Origin: Cucumis sativus | Lineage: Eukaryota; Streptophyta; Magnoliopsida; Cucurbitales; Cucurbitaceae | Direction of reading: 5' to 3' | DNA: 64,000 nucleotides | NCBI RefSeq assembly: GCF_000004075.3 | Contig: NW_022279526.1 | Coordinates: 1 to 64,000, forward strand | Shown: piece after piece, positions 22,080 through 33,483 of the stretch | How positions within the stretch are numbered: position 1 is the stretch's first letter | Layout of the letters: each line of letters opens with the position of its first letter | The notes under the pieces: generated by a model | Seen by the model: the letters and a program-made list of their open reading frames with translations, nothing else | Told to the model about the DNA's origin: nothing | Databases searched by the model: none | Translations under genes and position numbers: made by a program

Positions 22080-24400
22080 AATTTTCCTTTTTTCCTTTGT
22101 GATTAAAATTTGTAATTTGTAATTTAAAATTGGAATGCAAAATTAAAGAAGAGGAAATATGCCTTAGAGAATGGAAGAAAGTTTTGCATTTTAGGCTTGA
22201 AAAGGGGGGATACAAGTTATTATAATTGTAATATATATATTTTGAACAAGGCTACCAAGCGTGCGAATATGATTCATTGGTTAGTTTAGGGATTGGAAAG
22301 AGAAGGATTGTGGAGTTTGTGATAATATTTTGGTACACTAGAGCTGGAAACAGAGTATTAAAAAACACATACTGTTATACACAGTATTATAATAATACGA
22401 ATCACTAGCTTTTTCTTCGTTTCTTTTTCTTCTCCTTGAATTTTTGTTATGGTATTTAATTGAGTTTTGTGTTTTAGATTGTGAAGTATGGGGTAGCTAA
22501 ACTCTTAATCCTAGGGATAGATGTAGACAAAGTTTATGAATTATTCTTTGTAATGCATCTGATTATTTGCTCTTAATCTTTTCATGTTTTTATGTGATAT
22601 ACGTTCATAATATCTTAATCACAGATTAATTGTTGATTGGCCATGAACCTTAATCTTTGCATGACTAGAGTGGTTATGAACTTGGATAGAGATAATTAAG
22701 GATCCTTGAGGAGGTTGTTGAAAGAAGTGGACCTAAAAACTTTTGTTTGTTAATAAAAAGAAAAATGAACAGAGATTCATCTTCGTCAGGGTCTTGATGT
22801 TTAATTTAATTTAAATTGTGTATGAATTTTCAATTACGAGAATTTTAATATGTTGCAAGAGCACTATAGCAAGGTATAGAGTGAGGGAGATAAGGTTTAT
22901 ATGTCTTAGAGAATGGAAAGATGGAATTTGTGCTAAAATCATTAGTGTTCCAAATACAATTATGAATTGGGTATAGTTGCATTCCCCCTTCTGGATTGCA
23001 TAGCACATAAATATATTCTCATGGATTGCATAGCACATAATATTGTAAAAACAATAACATAAAACACAAACTTGATTTAGTTTCATTCACACTTGTACAC
23101 CAACATGTTTCAAGAATGATCATATATTAAAAATCATTTTCAAATTTGGTAATATAAAATGGAAGAAGTGAGACCTTGAGGTTTTGACCACCAATACTAT
23201 CTAACTGATGAGTTTATGATTTTTGTTTCTACTGTGTTCTTTCCTTAAGCTTTAACTTGTTTAGGGCAAGATGGTGAAGGTCTAGTCCACAACCTTTCCC
23301 AAGAATTTAATGATGTTTGGGTTGACCAATTATTGTTATTGGACACGTTTTATGGTAATTGGTTGTTATGGTTTTTAAGTGTGTTTTGATATCTTGTGTT
23401 AAAAAATAATTGCAAAAGTCGGAAAAGTTTGTTAAAGATTAGGTGTTTTTAAGTTTGTCATTCCACTTTAATTCTCACCAGTACTTGCTGAATGGAAGCC
23501 TCTTGTCTAAGACAATTCAAGTGGAATAACTCTCGTGACTACCACAACATTTGGGAACTCACCAAATGTAAGACTATTCCTTTATCCTAGCATTTGATCT
23601 CTCTCTATAATTTGGTTTGCTATCGTAAGTTTGATTAAAATAAATGTTGATAATTCAACTCCAATGTTCTTATTTTCTTAACTCTCATTCAGTTAGTTAG
23701 AATCAGAACTCATTATTTATCTTGTCTCCATTTTGGATTCAAAGATTCATCACAATAATCTTCTCAACAACATTCTTGAAAAGGTATTGAATTTTCAACT
23801 GTGTGACCTTTATACACAAATTTCTTCAAAGAAATTTACATTCTTTAGAGTTTAGAGCTTTGAATTCTAGTACAACTTATAAAGCTTTTGATACTTGTTA
23901 GACTTTTTGCTTGGTGCGGATAAAACCTTATTTACATTCTTTCTTTCCTGCATGTTCTCTTTTGATATTTGTTAGACTTTTTTGCTTGTTGTCCTTAGTG
24001 TTTTCCTCTTTAGCTGAAATTTCTCAATCTTGAAAAAAATAGAGCTTTAAAATTCAACTTTAACTTTATTTGATACTATCTTAGTCCATACTTATTTTGG
24101 TATTTCTTTCCTTTCTCACAAACACATCTAAGAGGTTGCCTTCACAATATGGCCAAATTAACAATATGGCAACCCTTTTCATTGCAAAACATATTAGACG
24201 TTGGTTACTTAGTTAGCCTTATTGGGTAAATAATTGACATTTAGGTACTTTTTAGTTTGTATATTTATAGATGCCAAATCGATATGTGAATTTTAATTGT
24301 TGCTTATTTGAAACATTGCAACCATTTGATAAAATGTTGCTATGTGAATCCATCTTAACTTGATATATTATTTTATTTTGGTTTAGGTTGTGGAATCCAA
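22080..24400. other. AT-rich interior, no recognised gene
   Basis: The region reads like intron or transposon interior, with scattered TTTTAG and GTAAG-like signals. A short frame at 23490-23570 (QFKWNNSRDYHNIWELTK) is open but unrecognised. The tract 22975-23045 repeats GGATTGCATAGCACATAA twice. Confidence 0.4.
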
Positions 24401-24960
24401 GTTTGTATTTGAAGTCAAATTCATCCAAGATCATTGAGTTCATAATACACTCAAGATTAAGACTAAGTTATCTAGGTCATCCTAGTGAAATAGAAACCTA
24501 ACTAGTTAATGTAGTAACACCAAGTGGTTACTATTTCACAGTCTAGTCTATTGCAATCTCATTGCATAGGATACCTTCACTCGCATGTCAACTACATGAA
24601 CACATTGGATCATTGTATTTGTATCAAATACAAAGTGAGTCGTATTCATAATGTTACCAGGATAAAGGTACCCAGTCTTATCCGTATACTATAGACCCTT
24701 TAAGCTGATCTCGAACATTGATCCTTGTATGTCTCTACATACTATTCAATACTTATTAAACAGTTTAGGATGTTAGTTTATTGGATTTGAGTTATTAAGA
24801 CAAAACTAATAATATAATCAATAACAATTATTACAATAATAACACTTTATTAACAATGGTCAATGGATTAAAACTTGATTCCAAGGCTACTCATGTTTAT
24901 TCTCTTGGTGAAAATGAATTGTCAGGTGATACTGGCTGAACCTATCAAAAATAAATGAGT
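24400..24960 (-). repeat. LTR-like remnant
   Basis: The stretch includes TCACTCGCATGTCAACTACA and AAAGTGAGTCGTATTCATAA, CCAGGATAAAGGTACCCAG, and TGTCTCTACATACTATTCAA. A diverged relative in the opposite direction lies at 51290-51600 (ATGTAGAGACATA, AGGCACCTATTCCAGGA). This style is typical of copia-type LTRs. No clean ends were found. Confidence 0.4.
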
Positions 24961-25949
24961 CATAGTTTGTTTGATCATTCATTTTCTAATCTTTCTTCTT
25001 TATATTTAATTAGTTGTTTAATTTCTTAAAAAAGAATTCTGGTTTATTTATAGTATATTTGGTAGTATGCATGCCTCAGCTCCTTTAATGCATGTCTCTT
25101 ACAGTATATTTGGTAGTCTTTTATAATGTTACACCCTTTTTTTTAATTCCTAAAACCTTTTAACTTTCCAAATTTTCATTCATTCTTTTAGAAAATTATT
25201 TTCATTATTTTTTTATGGTTACAAAACCATCCATTAACTACATTAATTAGACAATTCACTCCAATAATAAATAAATAACTTTTTTGGATCTAAGGTCTTT
25301 TCTCATTCTACAAATTTAATTTACTATATAAAGGTTATTATGCTAATTGAAAAATATATTTCTCTCAAGTATGTAATGACAGAAAATTAGGTTATAAATA
25401 TAAAAAAATATATTTTTAGGTATTATAATTTTTTTAAAAAAATTATATTTTAAATTTTTAATAAAACCTTGCATTTGGGGATTCACATGTTGTTACTTGT
25501 CGAACCAAAAAAGATAAATTCGCGGTGAAAACTCTTTAAAACCCAATTTGTGGAAGGAAAAATTGAACTGTGGCGTTGAGTTATTTTGTTGTTGAAGAAG
25601 ATCAGTAAAAAACCCACAACATTAAAACTTCTTTTTGTTTCTTTAAGTATATTTTAGATTGCAGCGTATTTTCTATTTGGGTTTAGTTAGGGTTTCTCTT
25701 GTTTATTCCAAGATATGCATGGATAGTTCATGTTCGACTATTTGGAAAGAGGGATTTATGTAGCACGGGTATTATATTCTGGTTTTGGAAGTGTCGAGAT
25801 AAATTAAGGACTTTTTTAATCTTCTTCAAACAAACCTATACGAAGGCGAAGAATAATTTATGCTTGTATTTTAGTCGGAATAAGAAGAAACATGAAGAGA
25901 ATGCCCACGAGGAAAATGACCACGAGAAAAAGTTGTGTATTCCTCCATC
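24961..25949. other. AT-rich sequence, no recognised feature
   Basis: Contains A and T tracts and an open frame (25699-26028, Lys-rich) that matches nothing I know. Confidence 0.4.
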
Positions 25950-26240
25950 CTTAACTGAGCTCTCTAATGTGTATTCCTCCCTCCATAACTGGCTTACTTT
26001 GGATTGTTTGGATAGAAAGAAACAATAGAATTTTTAAGGATAAATCAAGGTTTATTGTTAACTTGTGGGAAGACATATGTAACTTGATCGGAGTTTGGTC
26101 TAGGCGTCATTCATCTTGTAACCAATATGATGTTACTACCAACTCTTAACTTTAAGCTTTGTTAGATTAGGTTGCTTCGGGCTTCCCTCTAGCCTTCAAC
26201 CTTGTAACTTTAACTCTATGTTAATAGGTAATGACTCTTA
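25950..26240 (+). pseudogene. LINE ORF2 C-terminal fragment
   Basis: The frame at about 25985-26090 reads LLWIVWIERNNRIFKDKSR followed by LWEDICNLIGVWSRR, the conserved end of plant LINE ORF2 (W-ERN-RIF-K). A stop follows at about 26147 and then 3' UTR-like DNA. No poly(A) or target duplication was identified. Confidence 0.6.
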
Positions 26241-26452
26241 TCCTAGGTTTATCCTAGTTTGAAGGATTCGGTTCTTCTTCTTAAAACAAGTTGTATTTCG
26301 ACTACTATTTTGGAGGAAAATGTGCTTAACTAACTAAAAATCTAATGACACTTCCAAAACCAGTCATTTCGAAAGATGTTTCCTCAATAATATATTTATA
26401 ATGCTCTTCCTTTATAGAGTAAAACAGTAAAGCAACAAAACCATTTTAATTC

Positions 26453-26454
<2 letters not shown>

Positions 26455-26499
<45 letters not shown>

Positions 26500-26525
26500 T
26501 TATGTATGTATATATATATATATTT
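26455..26525. repeat. (TA)n microsatellite
   Basis: A TA dinucleotide run with a few TTTATG interruptions lies immediately upstream of the CACTA-like end at 26534. Confidence 0.9.
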
Positions 26526-26533
26526 ACGTATGT

Positions 26534-27005
26534 CATTACTACAAAAAAGGCCTTTCTTGACGTTTGTTGTTTTTCTTTCTTGACATTTTTTTCAAAAAAC
26601 GTCAAGAAAGGGGTAGTTCCAAAGATAAAACGTCAAGAATTTTTACGAAAAGGCGTGGGTAGGTCAATTTTCAGATTTCTTGACGTTTATTAAACATCAA
26701 CTAATATGTATTTTTTCTTGACGTTTTAAAAATGTCAAGAAATATCTATAAAAATTTTGACGTTTTTAAAACGTCAAGAATGTTTATATATTCAACATTC
26801 TTCAAAATTTTCAAACGTCAAGTAATATGTACTTTTACTTGACATTTTAAAACCGTCAAGAAATATCTTAAAAATTCTTTATGTTTTAAAACGTCAAGAA
26901 TTTTTATAAAAAGCCGGAGAAGAGTTATTTTTAAAATTTCTTGATGTTTTTTAGACGTCAAGTAAGATCGTTTTTCTTGACGTTTTAAAAACGTCAAGTG
27001 TTATT
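26534..27005 (+). mobile_element. CACTA-like end with palindrome array (array 2)
   Basis: The edge reads CATTACTACAAAAAAGGCC (one change from CACTACTAC), followed by repeated palindromes such as TTGACGTTTTAAAAATGTCAA and TTGACGTTTTTAAAACGTCAA at about 50-bp intervals to 27000. The outermost copy flanks CTTTCTTGACGTTT, as at the terminus of array 3. Spliced-gene fragments follow inside. The opposite end was not located. Confidence 0.75.
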
Positions 27006-27049
27006 AAATATATATTTATATATATATATAAAAGAAAATATTTGGGTTG

Positions 27050-27362
27050 AATCCTTCGAAGCCCTAGACTTGTCTCTGCCGCATTCGAAAATGCCAAGTT
27101 CTCTGTGAGGATCTCTCACTTCTGCCGTGTTCACCGTCCGTCGTCCGCATTCACCACGCCCTCTCCGAAAATGCGTACTAGATCCTTCGCTTTCAGTCGT
27201 TCACCATCCACTGAGTACGAGATCCCTAAGACTTCCGCCATCTGCCATCCCTAATACTCTGAAATCGTCATTCGTTGTCCCTCAAAATTGTCGTCCTTCT
27301 GTACGAAAAAGTCGTCCTTCTTTTGAGTCTTCATTCCCCTTTATGTCGTCCTTCTGTATTTA
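27050..27362 (+). other. Exon-like CT-rich leader inside array 2
   Basis: Composition rises in GC and resembles the blocks after arrays 1 and 4: CCCTAGACTTGTCTCTGCCG, then repeated CCGTTC, TTCACC and CGTCCTTCTGTA. An open frame at 27127-27363 is Arg/Ser/Pro-rich and not recognised. It is best read as a 5' leader carried by the transposon. Confidence 0.4.
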
Positions 27363-27430
27363 GAGGTTATACTTCATTCCCCTAAAACTTCCACTGGTTT
27401 CCATATTTCAAGAATTTGAAATTTTTATAG

Positions 27431-27660
27431 GATATTGCTAGTGGAAATTAAGTCAATTCTGTTTGCTCCCAAACTACCTCCTAATTATGCTGTCTGGTTG
27501 GGAGAAATAAAGTCTTTGTCATATTTCAAGGTAGTGTATGTTAACCAACACTTAGTGCATTTTCGTGTTTATGAGCTTATTTTAGTTAATATGTTTTTGT
27601 AGGAAAAATATGATGTCAATATGGCATATTATACGATGAAATTGTAGTCGTTTAACACAA
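27431..27660 (+). pseudogene. Prolidase (Xaa-Pro dipeptidase) fragment, two exons
   Basis: Exon 27431-27530, after a TTTTTATAG acceptor, reads SILFAPKLPPNYAVWLGEIK then SLSYFK and ends AAG|GTAGTG. The second piece, 27603-27655 after TTTTTGTAG, reads EKYDVNMAYYT. Together they match the N-terminal domain of plant Xaa-Pro dipeptidase (peptidase D), a cytosolic metalloenzyme that releases proline from dipeptides. Lesions: a frameshift near 27445 just before KSILF, another near 27642 just after YYT, and no downstream exons or catalytic domain. The position behind array 2 suggests capture by the transposon. The family call rests on memory of the motif. Confidence 0.7.
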
Positions 27661-28466
27661 AATTTTGAGGTTCTTTTTCAACTAATTATGCTTTATCTAA
27701 TATATTTTTCCAAATCTTAAAGAAGAACTTTTGATTTCATTGGAGTTTATCATTAGAGGCATTACTATATTGGCTGCCTCTCAGTGGGCTATAGGTTTTC
27801 CAATGGTCATTTGAGACTGGTTGATAATAGCAAAAGTTAGAGCTTGAGAAGAAGGAGCGAAGAAAGTAGTGAAGACAAAAGAAGAAAGAAAGCTGAGTGA
27901 AAAACGAAAATTGACAAGGTAGAGATGTGACATGAAAATGATGATGAGAAGTGAAGGAGGCACGACACAATACTGGTACACAATAACAAAGCCTTGATAA
28001 TTAAAAAAAGGATGGTGCCAAGAAAATTTAAATACAAAAAAAATGAAGGTTCTTGCAAGTGTATTGAGTGAATGGGAGAAAGAAAGGATAAAAAAGGTAG
28101 AAAGAGAGAAAGAGAAGTCAAGGGTAGAGATACATAGCTTTGTATATAGAAACTTTATGTTTATACTCCATTATACGTTGTGGAGAATATAACATCCTGA
28201 TATGTTGATTCAATTTGAATGATGCAATTATTTATTTTTCTGCAATAATTCTACTTCTAGAACCTAAATTTTGAAAGCCTACTAATTTTTCAGAATTAAT
28301 TCGAGACCCCACTTTTGCTCCCCTTCCTACCTACGGTTACTTTTTGCTTAAACTTTAAAAGTTGTTTGAAAATTTTTGCTGAAACTTGTAAAATTTGTTT
28401 GAAGTTCGTATATCTCTCACATATTGCAAGGTTTCTTAATTATTTTATTGAATTTCCTACATAAAT
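27661..28466. other. Transposon interior, no recognised gene
   Basis: AT-rich. A purine-rich block at 27835-28130 gives long but compositional frames on the minus strand. Nothing identified. Confidence 0.4.
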
Positions 28467-28583
28467 GCATTCAAACATGAGTTGACATTATTGGAAAAGA
28501 TCCGTCATCCTAAAGTAGTTCAGTTTTTTGGTGTCGTTACTCAGAATTTGCCTATGATGATTGTTTCTGAATACCATCCGAAG
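28467..28583 (+). pseudogene. Integrin-linked-kinase-like Raf kinase exon fragment
   Basis: The frame reads AFKHELTLLEKIRHPKVVQF then FGVVTQNLPMMIVSEYHPK and ends AAG|GTATGG. This is the N-lobe of plant ankyrin-kinase (ILK/VIK-type Raf-like) Ser/Thr kinases: the helix C glutamate, the HPxVVQF strand, the gatekeeper region and the hinge EY-PKGDL. A degenerate continuation (GDIYQF) follows an acceptor at 28741-28742. The ATP loop, catalytic HRD and DFG parts are all absent. It lies in the same orientation as the prolidase fragment and is best read as captured DNA; a lone processed or decayed gene piece is the alternative. Confidence 0.72.
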
Positions 28584-29060
28584 GTATGGATACATTTTCT
28601 TACCCTTTATTTTATTCTAATGAAAATTATTTCATCATGTTTCATTCCAAGCATTTCATTACATATTTTGTTCATATATGATGAATGGTGATTGGTTTTT
28701 GTATCAACTTATTCCCTCTTTCATGTATATTTCATCTTCCAGGGTGATATATATCAATTTATTCCCTCTTCAATTGATTCTTGTTTTTACTCTTGGCTTA
28801 TAGGTTGCTACATGATCGTATATTAGGAGCAAAATTGTGCAATTAGTTTATAGTTAGGGAGATTTCAATAGTAAAAAGCAAAGAGAGTAAATGGTAACAA
28901 AATCATATTGTTCACATGAAATGATAAAATAATCATTACACATTTACAAGAACAGTAAATAAATTATGTGATTTTCGTGAGAAAAATGAAGAAGAAATAG
29001 CTTCTAACAAAAGTGAATATAAATTAAAGGAGAATATAAAATTGTTTAAAATATTTATTT

Positions 29061-29171
29061 TCAATAATTCGGAAGTTCTTTGGCTATATATAATGGAAGA
29101 GAGCCTTTCCAAGGTGTGATGTCTGGCGTCAACAACGACGCGCTTAGCACAGATACGGAACCAGACACCAT
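29061..29171 (-). pseudogene. Ribosomal protein L13a (uL13) N-terminal fragment
   Basis: From ATG at 29171 on the minus strand the sequence reads MVSGS. After a one-base frameshift it continues ICAKRVVVDARHHTLERLSS and then AKEL, ending TGA at 29063-29061. This is the start of the 60S subunit protein L13a, a structural protein of the cytosolic ribosome. ARHHTLERL replaces the usual ARHHMLGRL, and two extra residues (YI) precede AKEL. Only about 40 of roughly 206 residues remain. A leader-like stretch with CTCGAGGC lies upstream on the same strand. Being opposite in direction to the prolidase and kinase pieces, it points to a separate capture. Confidence 0.75.
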
Positions 29172-29179
29172 CTTCTTGG

Positions 29180-30240
29180 TGTTTGTCTATGCAAAAGCCT
29201 CGAGTGGCTATGGTCTTCTTCTTCTCTGTGAGGGAAATGGTTGAAGTTGCTAGACTATTTCAATTACTATGTGAGAGGTGGCTGAATTTTATTGGACCTC
29301 TCTTCTTGGGCTTACTTTTTACAATTGTTTAACAATCTCTCTCCGAATATACCTTCGTCCCCTTAGCTGCTTCCCACTTTGGTAAAATCGCCAAAGCTTT
29401 ATGTGTAAATTGCAAGAGACAGAGGAGCAAGGCAAAATAAGGTTATATTGGAACAAGGCGAAAGTTATCATTGCTAGCTGCAACTTTCCTCATTCTTCTC
29501 ACCCTCCTTCAAACCATATTTTCTGCTATGTATGCATTTCCTAGCTAGCCTTCCCCCGCATATTCTATTTTAGCTTTTTTCCTCTCCAGTTTCTGTTATG
29601 TATTTTTACTGAATATTGATCTCCTTTTTGCTATCAAGATAGTATACCATACATGCATGTGTAGGACTTTTATCCCTTATATTTTATAATTTGTCTTACT
29701 ACTGTTATTGACTGATATACCAATATACATGTGTAAAGTATTGATCATATAATTAATATTAAATTTATTACATTCACTCATCAATTTAAGTTTTTTAGTC
29801 AATGTATGTTCATGATTTAAAACAAATAATTCGAAGCTTTCATCCCACTTGTGAACAACGACCGAAAAAAACCTTACTTCATCCCACATCGTCGTGTCTT
29901 TCTCTCTCGCAAATGCTCTCTGGCGACGTTCCCCCCTCTCTAGCAAATACTCTTCATGACTTTTCCTCTCTCTTAAAATTAAGCTCTTCGCCCACCGTTT
30001 GAAGGAACTCACCAAATTTGCAAGTAATTGAAGAATTTGTGGTCCATGAGATCGATTAAGTCCATTTATGAGTTAGTTTATTAGATTATGTCACATATAC
30101 ATGTATTACAATTAAGGACACTTGCGAAAATGGCAAAATAAGTTATAATAATTAAGTCCATAGAACACATACTTTATTATTTGAGAAAGTGACAAAAACA
30201 AAGACCAGCTCACACATCAAGAGGTAAAATGTCACAAATG
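29180..30240. other. Unassigned sequence
   Basis: No recognised gene. The stretch 29815-30000 is CT-rich on the plus strand (CATCCCACATCGTCGTGTCT, CGACGTTCCCCCCTCTC) and resembles a 5' leader, but no coding sequence follows. Confidence 0.4.
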
Positions 30241-30244
30241 CCCT

Positions 30245-30616
30245 CGTTATTGATGTACATTTGATACACCTTATACACGTCTGATACACCTAATACCCTT
30301 GATACACTTGATACTTTTTACTGATACACTTGATACATTTGATAGATACAATTCATGCACTCGGTACTCATTGATACACTCGATACTTTTTGATACACAC
30401 CTGAAACATCTTCATACACATAATACTTCTCGTTCCACATAATACTTCTCGTTACACTTGATTCTTCTTGATACACTTGATACCCCTGAGGCCTTGATAC
30501 ACTTGATTAGTTTGATACACTTAAAGACTTCACTTATAAGTTTGATACACTTGATACACCACTAATAAACTTGTTATACTTCATTGGTACACTTAACAAA
30601 TTTGATATGTTTGATG
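30245..30616 (+). repeat. Minisatellite of TTGATACAC units
   Basis: Degenerate copies of TTGATACACTTGATAC and TGATACAC recur at spacings of 10-30 bp across about 370 bp. It stops seven bases before a CACTACAAGAAA terminus. Confidence 0.85.
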
Positions 30617-30622
30617 TACATG

Positions 30623-30810
30623 CACTACAAGAAATTTACCCTTTGTCGATGACAAATATCGTCAGTAAAAAAAACTAATCGACTTTTCTTTTGCCAACGA
30701 AATTAAGCTGTCAACACACACCGTCACATAGGTCTGTCGGAAGATCCTCTATCGATGGCAAAAAATAAACTGTCAGCAAAAATAGGAACTATTGATGAAA
30801 TTGAACCATC
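30623..30810 (+). mobile_element. CACTA transposon terminus
   Basis: CACTACAAGAAATTTACCC at 30623 is the classic plant CACTA inverted terminus. Subterminal degenerate copies of TCGATGGCAAAAAATAAACTGTCAGCAAAA follow to about 30810, a different motif from arrays 1-4. The other end was not found. Confidence 0.7.
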
Positions 30811-30811
30811 A

Positions 30812-31075
30812 GTGTGCGTGTGTGTGTGCGTGTGCGCTCGCGTGTGTCCACGTGTGCTTGGGTGTGTGTATGCGCACATACATGTGTACGTGAGTAGGTG
30901 TGTGCGTGTTTGCGTGTGCATTTGTGTGCGTGTTGTTTGGTGTGTGTGTGTGCATGTGTGCGTTTGTGTGTGTGTGCGTACGTTCGTGTGTGTGTGCTTG
31001 TGTGCACGCGTGTGTGTGTGTATGGGTGCACGCGCGTGCAAGTGTATGTGTGTGTGCGCGTGTGATTGTGTGTGA
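30812..31075. repeat. GT-rich array 1
   Basis: Imperfect (GT)n with frequent GCGTGTG and CGCG interruptions. The Val/Cys- or His/Thr-rich frames across it are artefacts of the repeat. Such alternating purine-pyrimidine DNA can adopt the Z form. Confidence 0.9.
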
Positions 31076-31855
31076 ATAAGTTGATATTTTTTAATGTTGA
31101 GTTTCTCCCAATTTTAAAACAATAATTTAATTATCTTGATATTCAAGCCATTAATATTATTGTGAGATAAAGATAGTGAATAAGTTGATATTTTTTAATT
31201 TTGAAATTCAATTAAAGTTATTTTGATACAAAATCTATTGCTGAGATTATCAAATTCTGAAAAATAATAATTTTGTTATTTTGAAATTCAATTTGGTTAT
31301 TTTGAAATTCAAATTCAATTAGGTTATTTTGAAATTAGTAAGATTAAATAAAGTTAAAGTCTTGAATCCATTAGTTGAGTCCCGAGATATTAAGAAAAAA
31401 GTACGATATGAGTTTATGTATCTTTTTCAGGTAAAAAATAATTAAAAGCTGATAAATGCATAATATAAATTAATTACAACATAGAAACAAAATAATTTTA
31501 GTTGGAGAATGTGGATATTTTGGTATTTTATAAAATATTATGCACGTGCAAAAAATGTTATTTGCTAAAATTAAAAAAAAATAGTTTTGCCATTTTTCAA
31601 AATGACCCATAAAAAGGTTGCTATATCTCTTATGACAGAGTGTATATCTACTGGTTCATATTCGACCTGTTTGTTGCTAATAGAATTGGATAAAATCGCA
31701 TTATATTGAAATAATTACACGAATGACACTTTTAAGCCAATATTGATAGAAATTATAGTTTAATTAATGTTATTAAGTCAAATGAACATAGTTTAAAAGT
31801 CCTTCTAAACACAATTAATGTAGTTGTTTTTAAATTTTAACTCATTTATACATCT

Positions 31856-32148
31856 TTATGCATATGTGCGTGTGTACGTGTGCGCGTGTAGGTAGGTGTG
31901 CGTATGTGTATGTGCATGCGTTCGTGCGAGTGTCCGTGTGCATGTGTGTGTGGGTGTGTGCATGTTTGTATGTGTTTGTGCGTGCGTGTGTTTGTGTGCT
32001 TGGGTGTGTGGGTGTGCTCGGGTGCATGTTTGTGCGCGTGTGCGTATGTGTTTACGTGTGTGCGTTTGTGCATGTGTGTGTGCTTGTGCGCGTGTGGATA
32101 GGTGTGTTTGTGTGCATTTGTGCGCGTTTGTGCGTGTGTGCGTTTGAA
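31856..32148. repeat. GT-rich array 2
   Basis: Second imperfect (GT)n block, entered through CATCTTTATGCATATGTGCG, the same entry sequence as array 3. All frames over it are compositional. Confidence 0.9.
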
Positions 32149-32685
32149 ATTAGTATGATTGAATAAAGTTATTAATATGTTGAATTAATTAGTTGAGTCT
32201 CGAGATATTAAGAAAAATATTATGATATGAGTTGATGTATCTATTTCAAGTAAAAGATAATTAAAAGCTGATAAATGCATAACATAAATTAATTACAATG
32301 TAGAAACGAAATAATTACAGTTGAAGAATGTTGATATTTTGGTATTTTATAAAATACCATGCACGTGCAAAAAATGCTAGTTGCTAAAATTCAAAGGAAA
32401 AAGTAGTTTTGTCATTTTTCAAAATGACCCCTAAAAACGTTGTTATGTCTCTTATGACAAAGAGTGTAGATCTACTGATCCATATTCGATTTGTTTTTTG
32501 TTGGTAAAATTGGATAAGACCGCATTATATTGAAATAATTACACGAATGACACTTTTAAGCCAATATTGATAGAAATTATAATTTAATCAATGTTATTAA
32601 GTCAAATGAACATGGTTTAAAACTCTTTCTAAACACAATTATTGTAGTTATTTTTTAATTTTAATTCATTTATACATCTTTGTGC

Positions 32686-32876
32686 ATATGTGCGTGTGTG
32701 CGTGCGTGTGCGCGAGTGCGTACGTGTGTGCGTATGCGTGTCCACGTGTGCATGGGTGTGTGTGTCTACGTGTGCGTGGGTGAGTGTTCACGTGTGCGCG
32801 TTTGTGCGTGTGTGTGTGGTGTGTGTGCGTATACACGCGTGTGCGTGTGTACCTGAGTGGTGTGCGCTTTTTATGC
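32686..32876. repeat. GT-rich array 3
   Basis: Third imperfect (GT)n block, entered through CATCTTTGTGCATATGTGCG, with GTCCACGTGTG and GTCTACGTGTG interruptions. Confidence 0.9.
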
Positions 32877-33483
32877 TTTTCTTCCAATTTTAAAATAATA
32901 ATTTAATTATCTTGATATTCAAGTCATTAAAATTATTTTGAGAGAAGGTTATTTTGATATAAAATCTATCGTTGAGATTCTCAAATTCTAAAAAATAATA
33001 ATTTTGTAATTTTGAAATTCAATTTGGTTATTTTGAAATTCAAATTCAATTAGGTTATTTTGAAATTAGTAAGATTGAATAATGTTATTAAAATGTTGAA
33101 TCAATTAGTTGAGTCCCGAGATTTTAAGAGAAAAGTTATGATATGAGTTGATGTATCTATTTCAAGTAAAAATTAATTAAAAGTTGATAAATACATAACA
33201 TAAATTAATTATAACGTAAAAACAAAATAATTATAGTTGGAGAAGGTGAATATTTTGGTATTTTATAAAATACCATGCACGTGCAAAAAATGTTGTTTGC
33301 TAAAATTGAAAAGAAAAAGTAGTTTTGCCATTTTTCAAATTGACCCCTAAAAACGTTGGATTTTTGTGTATTCCCTTGGGCTTTCTTGTTCAATATTTAG
33401 TCAAATTGCAGTATACATAAAATTTATGTTTGTTACGTCACAAGATTTCATTCACTATTTGTGTCTGTATTATTTTATATTTT

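Larger units (their letters stand above)
31076..33357 (+). repeat. Threefold repeat of AT-rich spacers separated by GT arrays
   Basis: Spacers 31076-31855, 32149-32685 and 32877-33357 share the order: GAAATTAGTAAGATT, GTTGAGTCCCGAGAT, GATAAATGCATAA, TTTATAAAATACCATGCACG, then TTTTTCAAAATGACCCCTAA. The first and second also share AAATAATTACACGAATGACA and lead into a GT array; the third stops at about 33357. Differences between copies suggest an old tandem duplication. Confidence 0.88.

Noticed and set aside
30724..32893. Long Cys/Val- and His/Thr-rich open reading frames on both strands
   Set aside because: They are read straight through GT dinucleotide repeats in every frame; pure composition.
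30623..33360. A complete CACTA element from 30623 to the end of the GT repeats
   Set aside because: No matching TAGTG-type terminus or target duplication could be found on the right.
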